Shown here: piece after piece, positions 15,248 to 23,548 of the stretch
How the letters are laid out: the number at the start of each line of letters is the position of its first letter
How positions within the stretch are numbered: position 1 is the first letter of the stretch
Source of the DNA: Bacteroidales bacterium
GTDB taxonomy: Bacteria > Bacteroidota > Bacteroidia > Bacteroidales > SM23-62
Length of the DNA: 29,499 nucleotides
NCBI GenBank assembly: GCA_016783865.1
Contig: JADHVS010000035.1
Location: forward strand, 1-29,499
Direction of reading: 5' to 3'
Made by a program: the position numbers and the translations under genes
The notes under the pieces: generated by a model
What the model was told of the DNA's origin: nothing
The model's database searches: none
The model's input: the letters and a program-made list of their open reading frames with translations, nothing else

Positions 15248-16558
15248 TTGAAGATAAAATTCGGCATATCCACCGCAGTATCCCTCGTCATAGCCAACAT
15301 GATTGGCACAGGGATCTTTACCAGCCTGGGATTTCAGGTAATTGATATCAAGTCGGGTTTTGCTCTCCTGCTCCTGTGGCTCATCGGTGGCATATCGGCC
15401 CTGATCGGAGCCCTTGCATATGCCGAACTGGGAACTGCCATGCCCCGCTCCGGAGGTGAATATCATTTCCTTTCGAAGATATATCACCCTGTTCTCGGAT
15501 TCATGGCGGGATGGATCTCATTTATCATAGGATTTGCAGCACCAACGGCAGCAGCTGCCATAGCACTTGGGGCCTACCTCACAGCAGCCCTGGGGATCGA
15601 TGCTACTTTTTTATCTCTTGGCCTCGACCGGATCATTGCCCTCGGAGTCGTCTGCCTGCTGGTAGCTTTGCATTCCGGTAATAAAATTGCCGGAGCCTAC
15701 TTTCAAAATGTATTTACTGCCATCAAAGTCATCGCATTTCTCATCCTGATCATTATCGGTTTAACAGCCGATCTGCACCAGCCAGTCAACTTCTCAGTTA
15801 GCAGAGAAGCCCTGAGGGAAATAATAAGCCCGGCTTTTGCTATCTCCCTGTTTTTTGTAAGTTATTCCTATTCAGGCTGGAATGCCGCAGCATATATTGC
15901 CGGCGAAATTGACAAACCGGGTAAAAACCTGCCAAGGTCTCTTATTATCGGTACCCTGATCGTTACCATACTGTATGTTTTTACAACCTATATCTTCCTC
16001 AAAGTGATCCCGATTAATACAATGGCAGGCAAAATTGAAATCGGTTATTTGTTCGGGAACCAGTTATTTCCTGTCCAAACAAGTACTATTATGGGAATTA
16101 TATTCAGCCTGTTACTACTTTCAACAGTGAGTTCTATGATCATAACCGGACCACGTGTGACACAGGTGATGGGTGAAGACTACCGGATACTCAGGTGGTT
16201 TTCGAAGCTGACAGGAAGAGACATTCCGGTCAGGGCCATTCTTATCCAGGGCATCATATCTGTTGTGTATATCCTTACCTCAACCTTTGAGCAGGTGATC
16301 ACCCTCATTGGATTTACGCTGAATCTTTTTACCCTGCTCGCTGTTACCGGTCTGATAATTAACAGAAGACGAAATCCCGGGTTATCACCTCCATTCAAGA
16401 TGAAATTATATCCGGTGCTCCCGTTTATCTTCATCCTGATTAATTTATGGATACTTGTATATGGATTGATCTACAGACCTGTAGAGTCAAGTGCCGGTAT
16501 TTTAATTGCGGCTGCAGGAGGATTATTCTACCTGCTCGAGAAGAGAAATAAAGGATAG
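15248..16558 (+). CDS. APC-superfamily amino acid permease
   Basis: A 436-residue, very hydrophobic protein with about 12 transmembrane helices. The first helix contains NMIGTGIFTSLGF (17-29), the unwound GxGIF substrate motif of APC transporters, followed by ELGTAMPRSGGEYHFL (60-75), the second family hallmark. SYSGWNAAAYIAGEI, in the sixth-helix region, is also typical. It likely imports or exchanges an amino acid; the substrate cannot be read from sequence. The start is TTG at 15248: the frame is closed by TGA at 15230-15232 and no ATG follows before this point. It converges on hutH, with the two stop codons touching, so a link to histidine use is conceivable but unproven. Confidence 0.88.
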   Translation: MKIKFGISTAVSLVIANMIGTGIFTSLGFQVIDIKSGFALLLLWLIGGISALIGALAYAELGTAMPRSGGEYHFLSKIYHPVLGFMAGWISFIIGFAAPTAAAAIALGAYLTAALGIDATFLSLGLDRIIALGVVCLLVALHSGNKIAGAYFQNVFTAIKVIAFLILIIIGLTADLHQPVNFSVSREALREIISPAFAISLFFVSYSYSGWNAAAYIAGEIDKPGKNLPRSLIIGTLIVTILYVFTTYIFLKVIPINTMAGKIEIGYLFGNQLFPVQTSTIMGIIFSLLLLSTVSSMIITGPRVTQVMGEDYRILRWFSKLTGRDIPVRAILIQGIISVVYILTSTFEQVITLIGFTLNLFTLLAVTGLIINRRRNPGLSPPFKMKLYPVLPFIFILINLWILVYGLIYRPVESSAGILIAAAGGLFYLLEKRNKG

Positions 16559-18100
16559 CTATAATACATCTACACTCCAGTTGAGATCTTTATACTCAAC
16601 CGGCAATTCGAGATCCACCTCCCTCATAAATTCAATGGTTTTATTGATATCGGGATACATGATCCTGTCTTCGTCAATAAACTCAACCTCTTTTCTGTAT
16701 TTGGAAAGGAAATTTTCCAGGAAGGGTGATGTTTTACCCGGCCGTCTGAATTCAATAGCCTGGGCGGCATTAAATAGTTCGATAGCTAAAATCCGTTCCA
16801 AGTTAAGCATAACCTGGTAGGCCCTTATGGCAGCATTAGCCCCCATGCTTACATGGTCTTCCTGACCCTGGCACGATTCAATTGAATCGACAGAAGAAGG
16901 CGTGGATAACTGCTTGTTATGACTCACCAGGGCAGCAGCCGTATATTGCGGTATCATAAATCCTGAGTTGAGTCCCGGTTTGGCAACCAGGAACGGTGGC
17001 AATCCCCTGTAACCACCAACCAGCTGGTATGTCCTTCGCTCTGAGATACTTCCCAGCTCAGCCATGGCAATGCAAAGATTATCCAGGGCAAGAGCCAGAG
17101 GCTGGCCATGGAAATTACCTGCCGAGATGATCAGGTCCTCCTCCGGAAAAATGGTGGGATTATCGGTAACCGAGTTGATCTCAATCCTGAACACATAAGC
17201 CACGTAGTGGATGGAATCTTTTGAGGCCCCATGGACCTGTGGAATACACCTGAATGAATATGGATCCTGAACGTGTTTCTTATTTTTTGCCATTAGTTCA
17301 CTTCCCTCCAGGAGGTATCTGATCCGCCTGGCGGTCTCGATCTGTCCCTTATATGGTCTGATCTGCTGAACGATATCGCTGAATGGCTCGAGTTTGCCAT
17401 CAAAAGCATCCAGCGAAATAGCGGCAATGATATCAGCGAACCATGACAATTTGAAAATTCTCAGGCAACAATATACCCCATACGCACTCATGAACTGTGT
17501 CCCATTCAAAAGGGCAAGCCCTTCCTTAGACTGCAGGTCAATGTTATTCCATCCCTTCTGCTTCAAAACCTCTGCAGCCGATGTCTTTTTTCCTTTATAA
17601 TACACTTCTCCCTCGCCAATCAACGGAAGACTCAGGTGAGCCAGCGGAGCAAGGTCCCCTGATGCCCCCAGTGACCCATATTGATATACCACTGGCAGGA
17701 TATTGTGATTATAATATTCGATCAAACGTTGAACTGTTTTTACCTGAACACCTGAATTGCCGTAAGCCAGCGACTGGATCTTAAGGAACATCATCAGGCG
17801 AACAATTATCTCAGGTACCTCATCGCCCAGACCGCAGGCATGCGACATCACAAGGTTCTTTTGCAGGGTACCCAGGTCTTCAGGTGAAATCGGCCGGTCA
17901 TGTAAAGATCCGAATCCGGTATTAATTCCATACAATGGCGATGATGGATCGGACTCAAGTTTCTGGTCGAGATACTGGCGACACCGCCTGATCAATCCCA
18001 CGGAATCTTCAGATAGTTGAATTTTTTTCTTGCTGGTAATCAGATCCAGGATTTGATCAAACTCTAACTTGTCCTGGGTAATAAGATGTACTTTATTCAT
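16559..18100 (-). CDS. hutH: Histidine ammonia-lyase (histidase)
   Basis: A 513-residue aromatic amino acid lyase from ATG 18100; an in-frame ATG at 18118 adds six residues and lies on the -7 box. Key elements are YGINTGFGS (58-66) with the catalytic Tyr58, NLVMSHACG (82-90), and GSLGASGDLAPLAH (142-155), whose Ala-Ser-Gly (146-148) cyclises into the MIO cofactor. Later come NGTQFMSAYG and the SVTDNP and GNFHGQ motifs. The enzyme removes ammonia from histidine to give urocanate, the first step of the Hut pathway. SH in the substrate loop and overall similarity favour histidase over tyrosine or phenylalanine lyase. No other hut gene is in the window. Its stop TAG directly abuts the permease stop. 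Confidence 0.92.
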   Translation of the reverse strand: MNKVHLITQDKLEFDQILDLITSKKKIQLSEDSVGLIRRCRQYLDQKLESDPSSPLYGINTGFGSLHDRPISPEDLGTLQKNLVMSHACGLGDEVPEIIVRLMMFLKIQSLAYGNSGVQVKTVQRLIEYYNHNILPVVYQYGSLGASGDLAPLAHLSLPLIGEGEVYYKGKKTSAAEVLKQKGWNNIDLQSKEGLALLNGTQFMSAYGVYCCLRIFKLSWFADIIAAISLDAFDGKLEPFSDIVQQIRPYKGQIETARRIRYLLEGSELMAKNKKHVQDPYSFRCIPQVHGASKDSIHYVAYVFRIEINSVTDNPTIFPEEDLIISAGNFHGQPLALALDNLCIAMAELGSISERRTYQLVGGYRGLPPFLVAKPGLNSGFMIPQYTAAALVSHNKQLSTPSSVDSIESCQGQEDHVSMGANAAIRAYQVMLNLERILAIELFNAAQAIEFRRPGKTSPFLENFLSKYRKEVEFIDEDRIMYPDINKTIEFMREVDLELPVEYKDLNWSVDVL

Positions 18101-18115
18101 AATAAATTGATAGAA

Positions 18116-18123
18116 CAAAATTA
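18116..18123 (-). promoter_or_regulatory. Candidate -7 box (TAATTTTG) for hutH
   Basis: The minus strand reads TAATTTTG, 15 bases before the hutH ATG. A TTACAGG-type heptamer array begins nine bases further upstream and occupies the region where a -33 element should lie. Confidence 0.5.
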
Positions 18124-18132
18124 CTATACGAG

Positions 18133-18202
18133 TTACAGGTTGCAGGTTGCAGGTTACAGGTTACAGGTTGCAGGTTACAGGTTACAGGTTGCAGGTTCCG
18201 GG
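18133..18202. repeat. Heptanucleotide tandem array, TTACAGG/TTGCAGG type
   Basis: Nine clean 7-bp units alternating TTACAGG and TTGCAGG, plus a tenth decayed TTCCGGG. It lies between hisS (stop 18262) and hutH (start 18100). On the minus strand the TTACAGG units read CCTGTAA, so they carry TAA stops in the direction of the flanking genes. Confidence 0.9.
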
Positions 18203-18261
18203 AAATTTTCTTGCAGACTTGAGGACTCGAGACTTGCGGACTTAAACCTGCTATCTGGCCA

Positions 18262-19632
18262 TTAGGCATCAGTTTTTGAAATTTCCCTGATCAGTTCATC
18301 AAATATAACTTCTTTTTGTTCCCCGTTCGACATATTCCTGAGGGTAATTCGTCCCGACTGAATTTCATTTTCACCTATAATAGCCACGAATGGGATCTTT
18401 CTGTTGCCGGCATATGACATTTGCTTTTTCAGTTTCGCTTGTCCCGGATAAATTTCCGAAGCGATCCCGGCATTGCGGATTTTATCCAGAATGGAAAGAA
18501 TATACTCTTCCTCCTTTGCCCCAAAATTAACGAATAACAGCCTGGTCACCTGGGTGGCGCTTTCAGGGAATTTGTTGAGCTGTGCCATCACGTCGTAGAT
18601 CCGGTCAGCACCGAAGGATACCCCAACGCCTGATATATCATCCATCCCGAATACACCAGCCAGGTCATCATACCGTCCGCCACCACAAAGGCTTCCCATT
18701 TCCATCTCGGTCGAAATCACCTCAATGATCATTCCCGTGTAGTAATCCAATCCCCTGGCCAGCGGCACATCCCAGATCACCTCAGACGACAATTCGACCT
18801 GGTCTAAATAGTTGAGAAGTTTCCCGACCTCTTCTGCTCCCTTTATCCCGATATCAGATTCTTTCAATAAATCCTTTACGATCTTAATTTTTTCACGGGA
18901 AGGACCTGTCAGGTTCAGGAATGGTACCAACCTGTTTATGGAATCTTCTGCTACCCCCTTTAGCTTCAATTCATCCAGTACGCCAACCGTTCCAATCTTA
19001 TCCAGCTTATCCAAAGCGGTAGTTACCTGGATCATCTGATCGCCCATCCCCATCACTTCGGCTATACCGGTAAGGATCTTGCGGTTATTGATCCGGATAT
19101 GAACGGTCATGTCCAGGTTGTTGAATACCAGGTTAATGATCTGTATCAGCTCTGTTTCGTTCAACAATGAGGTGCTTCCAATGATATCCACATCGCACTG
19201 ATAAAATTCCCTGTACCTGCCCTTCTGGGGCCTGTCGGCACGCCATACAGGCTGAATCTGGTACCTTTTAAACGGGAAATGGATTTCATTCCTGTGTTGT
19301 ACCACATACCTGGCAAACGGTACAGTGAGGTCGTACCGGAGACCTTTATCACAAATCTTCAGCGAAAGGTCACCCGGATCGGACTTTGACAGTTCTGCTT
19401 CATCCACCTTGCTCAGGAAATCCCCTGAGTTCAATACTTTAAACAATAATTTATCACCTTCCTCTCCATATTTCCCGAGCAGAGATGAAAGATTTTCCAT
19501 GGCAGGAGTCTCAATAGGCTGATAACCAAAGAGTTTAAAGACATCCTCAATTGTAGTGAAGATAAAATTCCTGCGGATCATGGTCGCAGGGGAGAAATCC
19601 CTTGTACCCTTTGGAACAGATGGTTTTGGCAT
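18262..19632 (-). CDS. hisS: Histidyl-tRNA synthetase
   Basis: A 456-residue class II aminoacyl-tRNA synthetase. It opens with PKGTRDFSP (7-15), motif 1 follows, then motif 2 RYQIQPVWRADRPQKGRYREFYQCD (123-147), the histidine-specific loop LARGLDYYTG (291-300) and motif 3 GSLCGGGRYDDL (313-324). A C-terminal anticodon-binding alpha/beta domain covers about 360-456. It charges tRNA-His in the cytoplasm. The upstream unknown gene ends only eight bases before the hisS ATG, so hisS is probably expressed from the promoter of the 21243-19641 pair, an unusual partnership for an essential synthetase. Confidence 0.97.
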   Translation of the reverse strand: MPKPSVPKGTRDFSPATMIRRNFIFTTIEDVFKLFGYQPIETPAMENLSSLLGKYGEEGDKLLFKVLNSGDFLSKVDEAELSKSDPGDLSLKICDKGLRYDLTVPFARYVVQHRNEIHFPFKRYQIQPVWRADRPQKGRYREFYQCDVDIIGSTSLLNETELIQIINLVFNNLDMTVHIRINNRKILTGIAEVMGMGDQMIQVTTALDKLDKIGTVGVLDELKLKGVAEDSINRLVPFLNLTGPSREKIKIVKDLLKESDIGIKGAEEVGKLLNYLDQVELSSEVIWDVPLARGLDYYTGMIIEVISTEMEMGSLCGGGRYDDLAGVFGMDDISGVGVSFGADRIYDVMAQLNKFPESATQVTRLLFVNFGAKEEEYILSILDKIRNAGIASEIYPGQAKLKKQMSYAGNRKIPFVAIIGENEIQSGRITLRNMSNGEQKEVIFDELIREISKTDA

Positions 19633-19640
19633 ATTACGTT

Positions 19641-20486
19641 TTATTTGGCCAATTTCTTAAAGTCCCTGGCCGAAAAACCATCCGGTTTTTTCTCATCGAT
19701 CATATGGTAATCAAAATAATAGAAGTTGGCATCGCCGGCACCAATCAGGATGTTATAGCACCTGGCATTCATGCGTGTACCCTCGGGGCCGACTTTATGT
19801 AAGAAGACCACTTCATCATTTTTGTACATAATGGCTTCCTTTATCTCTTCCTTTGAGACGATCTCGACTTTACCATCAAATACCTTGCTTATCCTGGCGA
19901 GTGAATTAACGTCTTTGGCCAGCTCGTTTTCGATGAAATATATTTTCTTATTGGTCATATCTCCCCGGTTATCATTGTAATATTTAAAAATATTATTCTT
20001 GACAATATCCGGGTTATCATACATTAATTTGATATGATTTTGCATGAAACGAACCAGGATACCGAGTTTATAGTTATAGGAATCCTCATCCACATTTTTA
20101 TAGCTAACGGGAATTGAAACCAGATCGGGCATGACAGACATATCATAATAGGCACCTCCCAGCATCAGGTTCAGGAACTTATAGGATGCATTTAATTTGT
20201 CCTTCTCAAAGGTTACATTCACAAGCATGATGAAGGACAAATTGGGATCTTTTCTTTTCGACTCAAATTCTTCATAAGGGATGAATTCGAATTCAGTAAT
20301 GGACCATTCGTTTTCCATGGCTTCCTGGATCTGTCCATCATATGAATTCAATGGATTCCGGTCGAGCACAACCATTGTTTTGGTTTTGAAAAACTTATCC
20401 ATGTCCTCACGGTTAGGCACGTAATCCTGGGACATTAATGGCAGTGCGATGCACGCCAGGATCAAATAAGCAAAGATTTTTTTCAT
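19641..20486 (-). CDS. Exported protein of unknown function, upstream of hisS
   Basis: A 281-residue protein with a signal peptide MKKIFAYLILACIALPLMSQ (1-20). I do not recognise a domain. The mature part is a mixed alpha/beta chain with MVVLDRNPLNSYDGQIQEAMENEWSITEFEFI (about 38-69), then a middle helical part and KIYFIENELAKDVNSLARISKVFDGKVEIVSKEEI (about 181-215), which alternates strands and helices as in a Rossmann-like fold. The last residues are Lys-rich. Similar secreted proteins occur widely in Bacteroidales genomes without an assigned role. Spacing is tight on both sides: 10 bases from the upstream unknown gene and eight to hisS, indicating one transcript. The location, periplasm or inner face of the outer membrane, is inferred from the signal alone. 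Confidence 0.8.
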   Translation of the reverse strand: MKKIFAYLILACIALPLMSQDYVPNREDMDKFFKTKTMVVLDRNPLNSYDGQIQEAMENEWSITEFEFIPYEEFESKRKDPNLSFIMLVNVTFEKDKLNASYKFLNLMLGGAYYDMSVMPDLVSIPVSYKNVDEDSYNYKLGILVRFMQNHIKLMYDNPDIVKNNIFKYYNDNRGDMTNKKIYFIENELAKDVNSLARISKVFDGKVEIVSKEEIKEAIMYKNDEVVFLHKVGPEGTRMNARCYNILIGAGDANFYYFDYHMIDEKKPDGFSARDFKKLAK

Positions 20487-20496
20487 TGGATAAAGA

Positions 20497-21243
20497 TTAA
20501 TTGGATTGAACAGGAATATACAAAGGATTTCTTTCGTTGAATCTCCTCAGGTATAAAAATTTCAGCTGCCGTTTTTTCTTTCTTCGCAGCTGACTATACT
20601 CATCATGCAGTTCAGGATCCCTCATGAGCATAACTTCAAGGCTGCTTACCTCGTAATCCAGCAGGTCGCCCGTTTCAAAGTCGAGAATGTATTGCCTCAT
20701 CTCTGATGATGAATAGTTAGACGGATAACCTCCGCCATATCGGTTATATGAATTATAATAATACGGATTATAGTAATACGGATCGTTATACCGGGTATCA
20801 TAGGTGGTCACGGTTGCAACGAAATGACAAATGGATCCTATTACGGTGATCCTGTAGTATCCATCATCCATGGCTATAAATGGCACACCATTCCGGCAAT
20901 ATCCCCAGACATCAGCTGTTTTGATCTCCTGTCTCATCCCAAACTGATCATAATAATAAATATTCTTGTTTTTAAGCACCGTTTCAAAAAATTCCCGGTC
21001 GGCATAGTCGACATCAGTAATCAGCCTCGATTTTGGAATTGGATTATTGTTCTTCAGTTGCCCAAATGTCATATAGAGGCCATCCTCAAACCTGAATTCC
21101 GGGGTATACTGGATCAGATTTGCAGAATCAGTTTGCGCAAGCAGGCCATAAACGCCTAATAAACAAAGCATCAGGCAGAATACCAGTACTGCTTTCAGGT
21201 ATTGAATAATGCTTCTATGTAATTGGAGGAAAACCATATTCAT
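20497..21243 (-). CDS. Exported protein of unknown function with tyrosine-rich tract
   Basis: A 248-residue protein from ATG 21243 (in-frame ATGs at 21261 and 21237 are alternatives). An N-terminal hydrophobic stretch (about 16-36, ending GLLAQ) acts as signal peptide or anchor. I recognise no domain. DGLYMTFGQLKNNNPIPKSRLI (about 54-75) and WGYCRNGVPFIAMDDGYYRITVIGSICHF (about 113-141) look like beta structure. Residues 148-177 form a low-complexity Tyr/Asn/Gly tract encoded by a 15-bp tandem repeat (YYYNP, YYYNS). The C-terminus is very basic, with RRKKKRQLKFLYLRR. It is the first gene of the likely three-gene unit with the next unknown protein and hisS, and diverges from the hybrid sensor gene. 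Confidence 0.77.
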   Translation of the reverse strand: MNMVFLQLHRSIIQYLKAVLVFCLMLCLLGVYGLLAQTDSANLIQYTPEFRFEDGLYMTFGQLKNNNPIPKSRLITDVDYADREFFETVLKNKNIYYYDQFGMRQEIKTADVWGYCRNGVPFIAMDDGYYRITVIGSICHFVATVTTYDTRYNDPYYYNPYYYNSYNRYGGGYPSNYSSSEMRQYILDFETGDLLDYEVSSLEVMLMRDPELHDEYSQLRRKKKRQLKFLYLRRFNERNPLYIPVQSN

Positions 21244-21338
21244 AACTGATGATTCTATCAAAAATCAATCCAGCTTGTTATGCTGGCGAGAATACTATTT
21301 TTAATTATCTTTAGGGATTCCTTTCATTGCCAGGTATA

Positions 21339-21346
21339 CAAAATTA
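21339..21346 (-). promoter_or_regulatory. Candidate -7 box (TAATTTTG) for the unknown pair and hisS
   Basis: The minus strand reads TAATTTTG in the divergent spacer, about 96 bases before the ATG at 21243. It lies just upstream of the preferred start of the hybrid sensor at 21367. No good -33 element was found. Confidence 0.35.
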
Positions 21347-21366
21347 CATATATTAATCAACCTCGG

Positions 21367-23082
21367 ATGTCAATCCAGGATAAAATATTCAGACTTTTCT
21401 CTTTCGGGCTCCAGGAAAAAACTGATCCATGGATGCTGAACAGGATAATTCTGACCAATGCATTCAGCTTTATCGGGCTGTTTTTCCTGGGATTCTTTAC
21501 AGTTGAATCCATTATCGTGGGTGATTACCTGATGACTTCTATTCTGGGAATTGCTTTTATACTGGATATCTTTAACGTAATCTACCTGATCAGGTCGCAT
21601 AAAATTGAATTTGCCGCCTATTTTTTAGTTAGTATCCTGGGGGTAATTTTCATCTTCCTGATAATTCAGGGTGGTTCTTCCGGTTTTGGTTATTTATGGT
21701 GTTTCTGTTACCCTATTGTTTGCCTGGTATTGCTGGGATTAAAGAGGGGAAGTATCGTTTCACTTGCATTCCTCCTTTTAGTTTCTATCCTGGTATTTAT
21801 TGATCTGCCATTTGTTGCCATTGATTATGATATCTCGCTAAGCCTCAGGCTGGCACTTTCCCTGTTAGCTATAATCATGCTGGTTTATTCATTCGAATAC
21901 CTTCGTATTGAAAACATAAAAAAGCTTGATCAGGCGCTGGAAGAAGCCAACACAGAATCCAAAGCACGCGATAAATTTATTTCAAAACTTTCCCATCAGC
22001 TGCGGACTTCACTGAACAATATTACCCTGGTCAGCAACCTGGTAGGAGATACATTGATAGATGAAAAGCAGAGAGACCTTATCGATACCATCCTGGCCTC
22101 GGCAAATAACCTCGTGGAGGCGGTGAATACTATTGTTAAAGTCTCTCGTGTGGATATTCGTGAGTTAAAGACATCAAAAATACCATTCGATCTGATCTCT
22201 TCTATTGAGGGCATCCTGCAGTTATTTGGCGAAAGGGAAACATCTGATTTCAATATATCGATCCGGCAGGACGACACCCTCACCAACCAGGTCCTGGGGG
22301 ATCCGATACGGATTAAGCAATTGTTCCTGAACCTGATCGAGAACATCATCAAAGACCAGAAAGAAGATCACCGTATCAACATCGGGATTGAGATCGTTAA
22401 TGAAAAAGAGACAGATAAAGAGGTTCAATTACTTTTTAATATCCTGGCCGGTCAGTCTCCTTCTTCCAAAGAAGATCCTTCAGATGATAAAAAGGTAAAG
22501 CAGGTACCGGTTCAGCCCGAAAACATCGACCTTGAGATACCCCAAAAGCTGGTCGAAATGCTGGATGGGCAGTTGGATATCGAAATACATGAGAGTGGTA
22601 CCTGTTTCATGCTGCGTCTTTCTTTTGAAAAAAGTAAATTTAAAATCCGGAAAGGATCGGGATCGCAGCTTACCTTTGAAGAATTAAAGACCGACAGGAA
22701 AATAGATATCGCAGATGCGAGTGTCTTGCTTGTGGAAGATAACCTGATCAACCAGAAAATTGTGGTCCTCAACCTCGAGAAAAAGGTTAAGCATATCGAC
22801 ATTGCTAATAACGGTAAGGAGGCACTGGATATGTTCGGCACCTCCAAGTATGATATCATCCTGATGGATATTCAGATGCCGGTGATGGATGGTATCCTGG
22901 CTACTAAGAAAATCAGGGAAATCGAAAGCGGAACCAACACCTTCACCCCCATCCTTGCCATCACCGCCAACGCCATGTCGGGCGACCGCGAAACCTGCTT
23001 TGCTGTAGGCATGGACGACTACATCAGTAAACCAATCCAGATGGATGAGTTGGTTGTTAAGATGAGGCAACTTCTTACGTGA
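21367..23082 (+). CDS. Membrane hybrid sensor: HisKA, degenerate ATPase domain, receiver
   Basis: A 571-residue protein from ATG 21367; an in-frame ATG at 21280 adds 29 residues that do not look conserved. Five or six transmembrane helices cover about 27-176, without a large extracytoplasmic domain. A coiled linker leads to an H-box, KLSHQLRTSLNNI (208-219), with His210. The N-box is present in weakened form (LFLNLIENIIKD, Asn326). The expected DxGxG and GxGLG boxes are absent: where they should be is NILAGQSPSSKED (358-370) and a Lys/Asp-rich stretch, before a normal-looking final strand. A receiver (about 452-571) is intact: VEDN (456-459), phospho-acceptor Asp501 in LMDIQMP, and Lys555. 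It may act as a phosphatase or scaffold rather than a kinase. Its TGA stop lies in a heptamer array. Confidence 0.87.
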   Translation: MSIQDKIFRLFSFGLQEKTDPWMLNRIILTNAFSFIGLFFLGFFTVESIIVGDYLMTSILGIAFILDIFNVIYLIRSHKIEFAAYFLVSILGVIFIFLIIQGGSSGFGYLWCFCYPIVCLVLLGLKRGSIVSLAFLLLVSILVFIDLPFVAIDYDISLSLRLALSLLAIIMLVYSFEYLRIENIKKLDQALEEANTESKARDKFISKLSHQLRTSLNNITLVSNLVGDTLIDEKQRDLIDTILASANNLVEAVNTIVKVSRVDIRELKTSKIPFDLISSIEGILQLFGERETSDFNISIRQDDTLTNQVLGDPIRIKQLFLNLIENIIKDQKEDHRINIGIEIVNEKETDKEVQLLFNILAGQSPSSKEDPSDDKKVKQVPVQPENIDLEIPQKLVEMLDGQLDIEIHESGTCFMLRLSFEKSKFKIRKGSGSQLTFEELKTDRKIDIADASVLLVEDNLINQKIVVLNLEKKVKHIDIANNGKEALDMFGTSKYDIILMDIQMPVMDGILATKKIREIESGTNTFTPILAITANAMSGDRETCFAVGMDDYISKPIQMDELVVKMRQLLT

Positions 23083-23106
23083 ATCGTGAATCGTGAATCG
23101 TGAATC
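23079..23106 (+). repeat. Heptanucleotide tandem array, GTGAATC x4
   Basis: Four perfect GTGAATC units. The first overlaps the end of the hybrid sensor gene and provides its TGA stop (23080-23082). The convergent four-helix gene stops at 23109, three bases past the array. Confidence 0.92.
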
Positions 23107-23108
23107 GA

Positions 23109-23471
23109 TTAGGATTTAGGTTTTTTCTTTGATTTTAAGTACCTGATTAATCCTAATAGGACTTGCTTCGTTTCCTGGATATATTCATCCAATTCGTCCG
23201 GTATTTGAAGGTATTCCAATTCTTCACTTATTATCAGCTGAGTTTCCAGTTCTGTTGTTGATCCAACAGAATAGTACAGAAATTTAATAAATTCCTGGTC
23301 AGATTCCCTGGCTGCACCCTCTGCAATATTTGAAGGAATAGAGATAGAAGCACGTTTCATCTGGTTAGTAAGACCAAATTTTTCTGAATCTGGCATACTA
23401 TGTGCCAGTTCATATACTTTCTTAACAAGCGTGATTGATTTTGTCCAGGCATCGAGATTCCTGTGATCCAT
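23109..23471 (-). CDS. Four-helix-bundle protein (S23/bAvd-like family)
   Basis: A 120-residue protein matching the small four-helix-bundle family once called S23 and related to the accessory (Avd) protein of diversity-generating retroelements. The hallmarks are LDAWTKSITLVKKVYEL (6-22), KFGLTNQMKRASISIPSNIAEGAAR (31-55), then FIKFLYYSVGSTTELETQL and a C-terminal helix ending in a Lys-rich tail. Members are found inside 23S rRNA intervening sequences and as free-standing genes in many Bacteroidota; their job is unclear, though oligomeric nucleic-acid binding has been suggested. No reverse transcriptase or template repeat is nearby, so this is not a retroelement here. The gene is enclosed by inward-facing GTGAATC arrays at 23079-23106 and 23549-23577. 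Confidence 0.9.
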   Translation of the reverse strand: MDHRNLDAWTKSITLVKKVYELAHSMPDSEKFGLTNQMKRASISIPSNIAEGAARESDQEFIKFLYYSVGSTTELETQLIISEELEYLQIPDELDEYIQETKQVLLGLIRYLKSKKKPKS

Positions 23472-23514
23472 AATAGTAATTTTAATTAGTTAATTACTAT
23501 TAATGACAGAATCT

Positions 23515-23522
23515 CAAAATTA
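23515..23522 (-). promoter_or_regulatory. Candidate -7 box (TAATTTTG) for the four-helix-bundle gene
   Basis: The minus strand reads TAATTTTG 43 bases before the ATG at 23471. It implies the gene has its own promoter inside the array-bounded segment. Confidence 0.45.
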
Positions 23523-23548
23523 TCGGTTAAATAATTCTGATTTCTTCC

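Noticed and set aside
18133..18202. CRISPR array
   Set aside because: Period is 7 bp with no spacers and no cas genes; it is a simple tandem repeat. The same holds for the other heptamer arrays and the 24-bp repeat at 11114.
21280..21366. Longer N-terminus of the hybrid sensor
   Set aside because: The 29 extra residues overlap the spacer and a candidate divergent -7 box; MSIQDKIFRL at 21367 is a more natural start.
23109..23471. Diversity-generating retroelement accessory gene
   Set aside because: The four-helix protein resembles Avd, but there is no reverse transcriptase, template repeat or variable repeat in the window.
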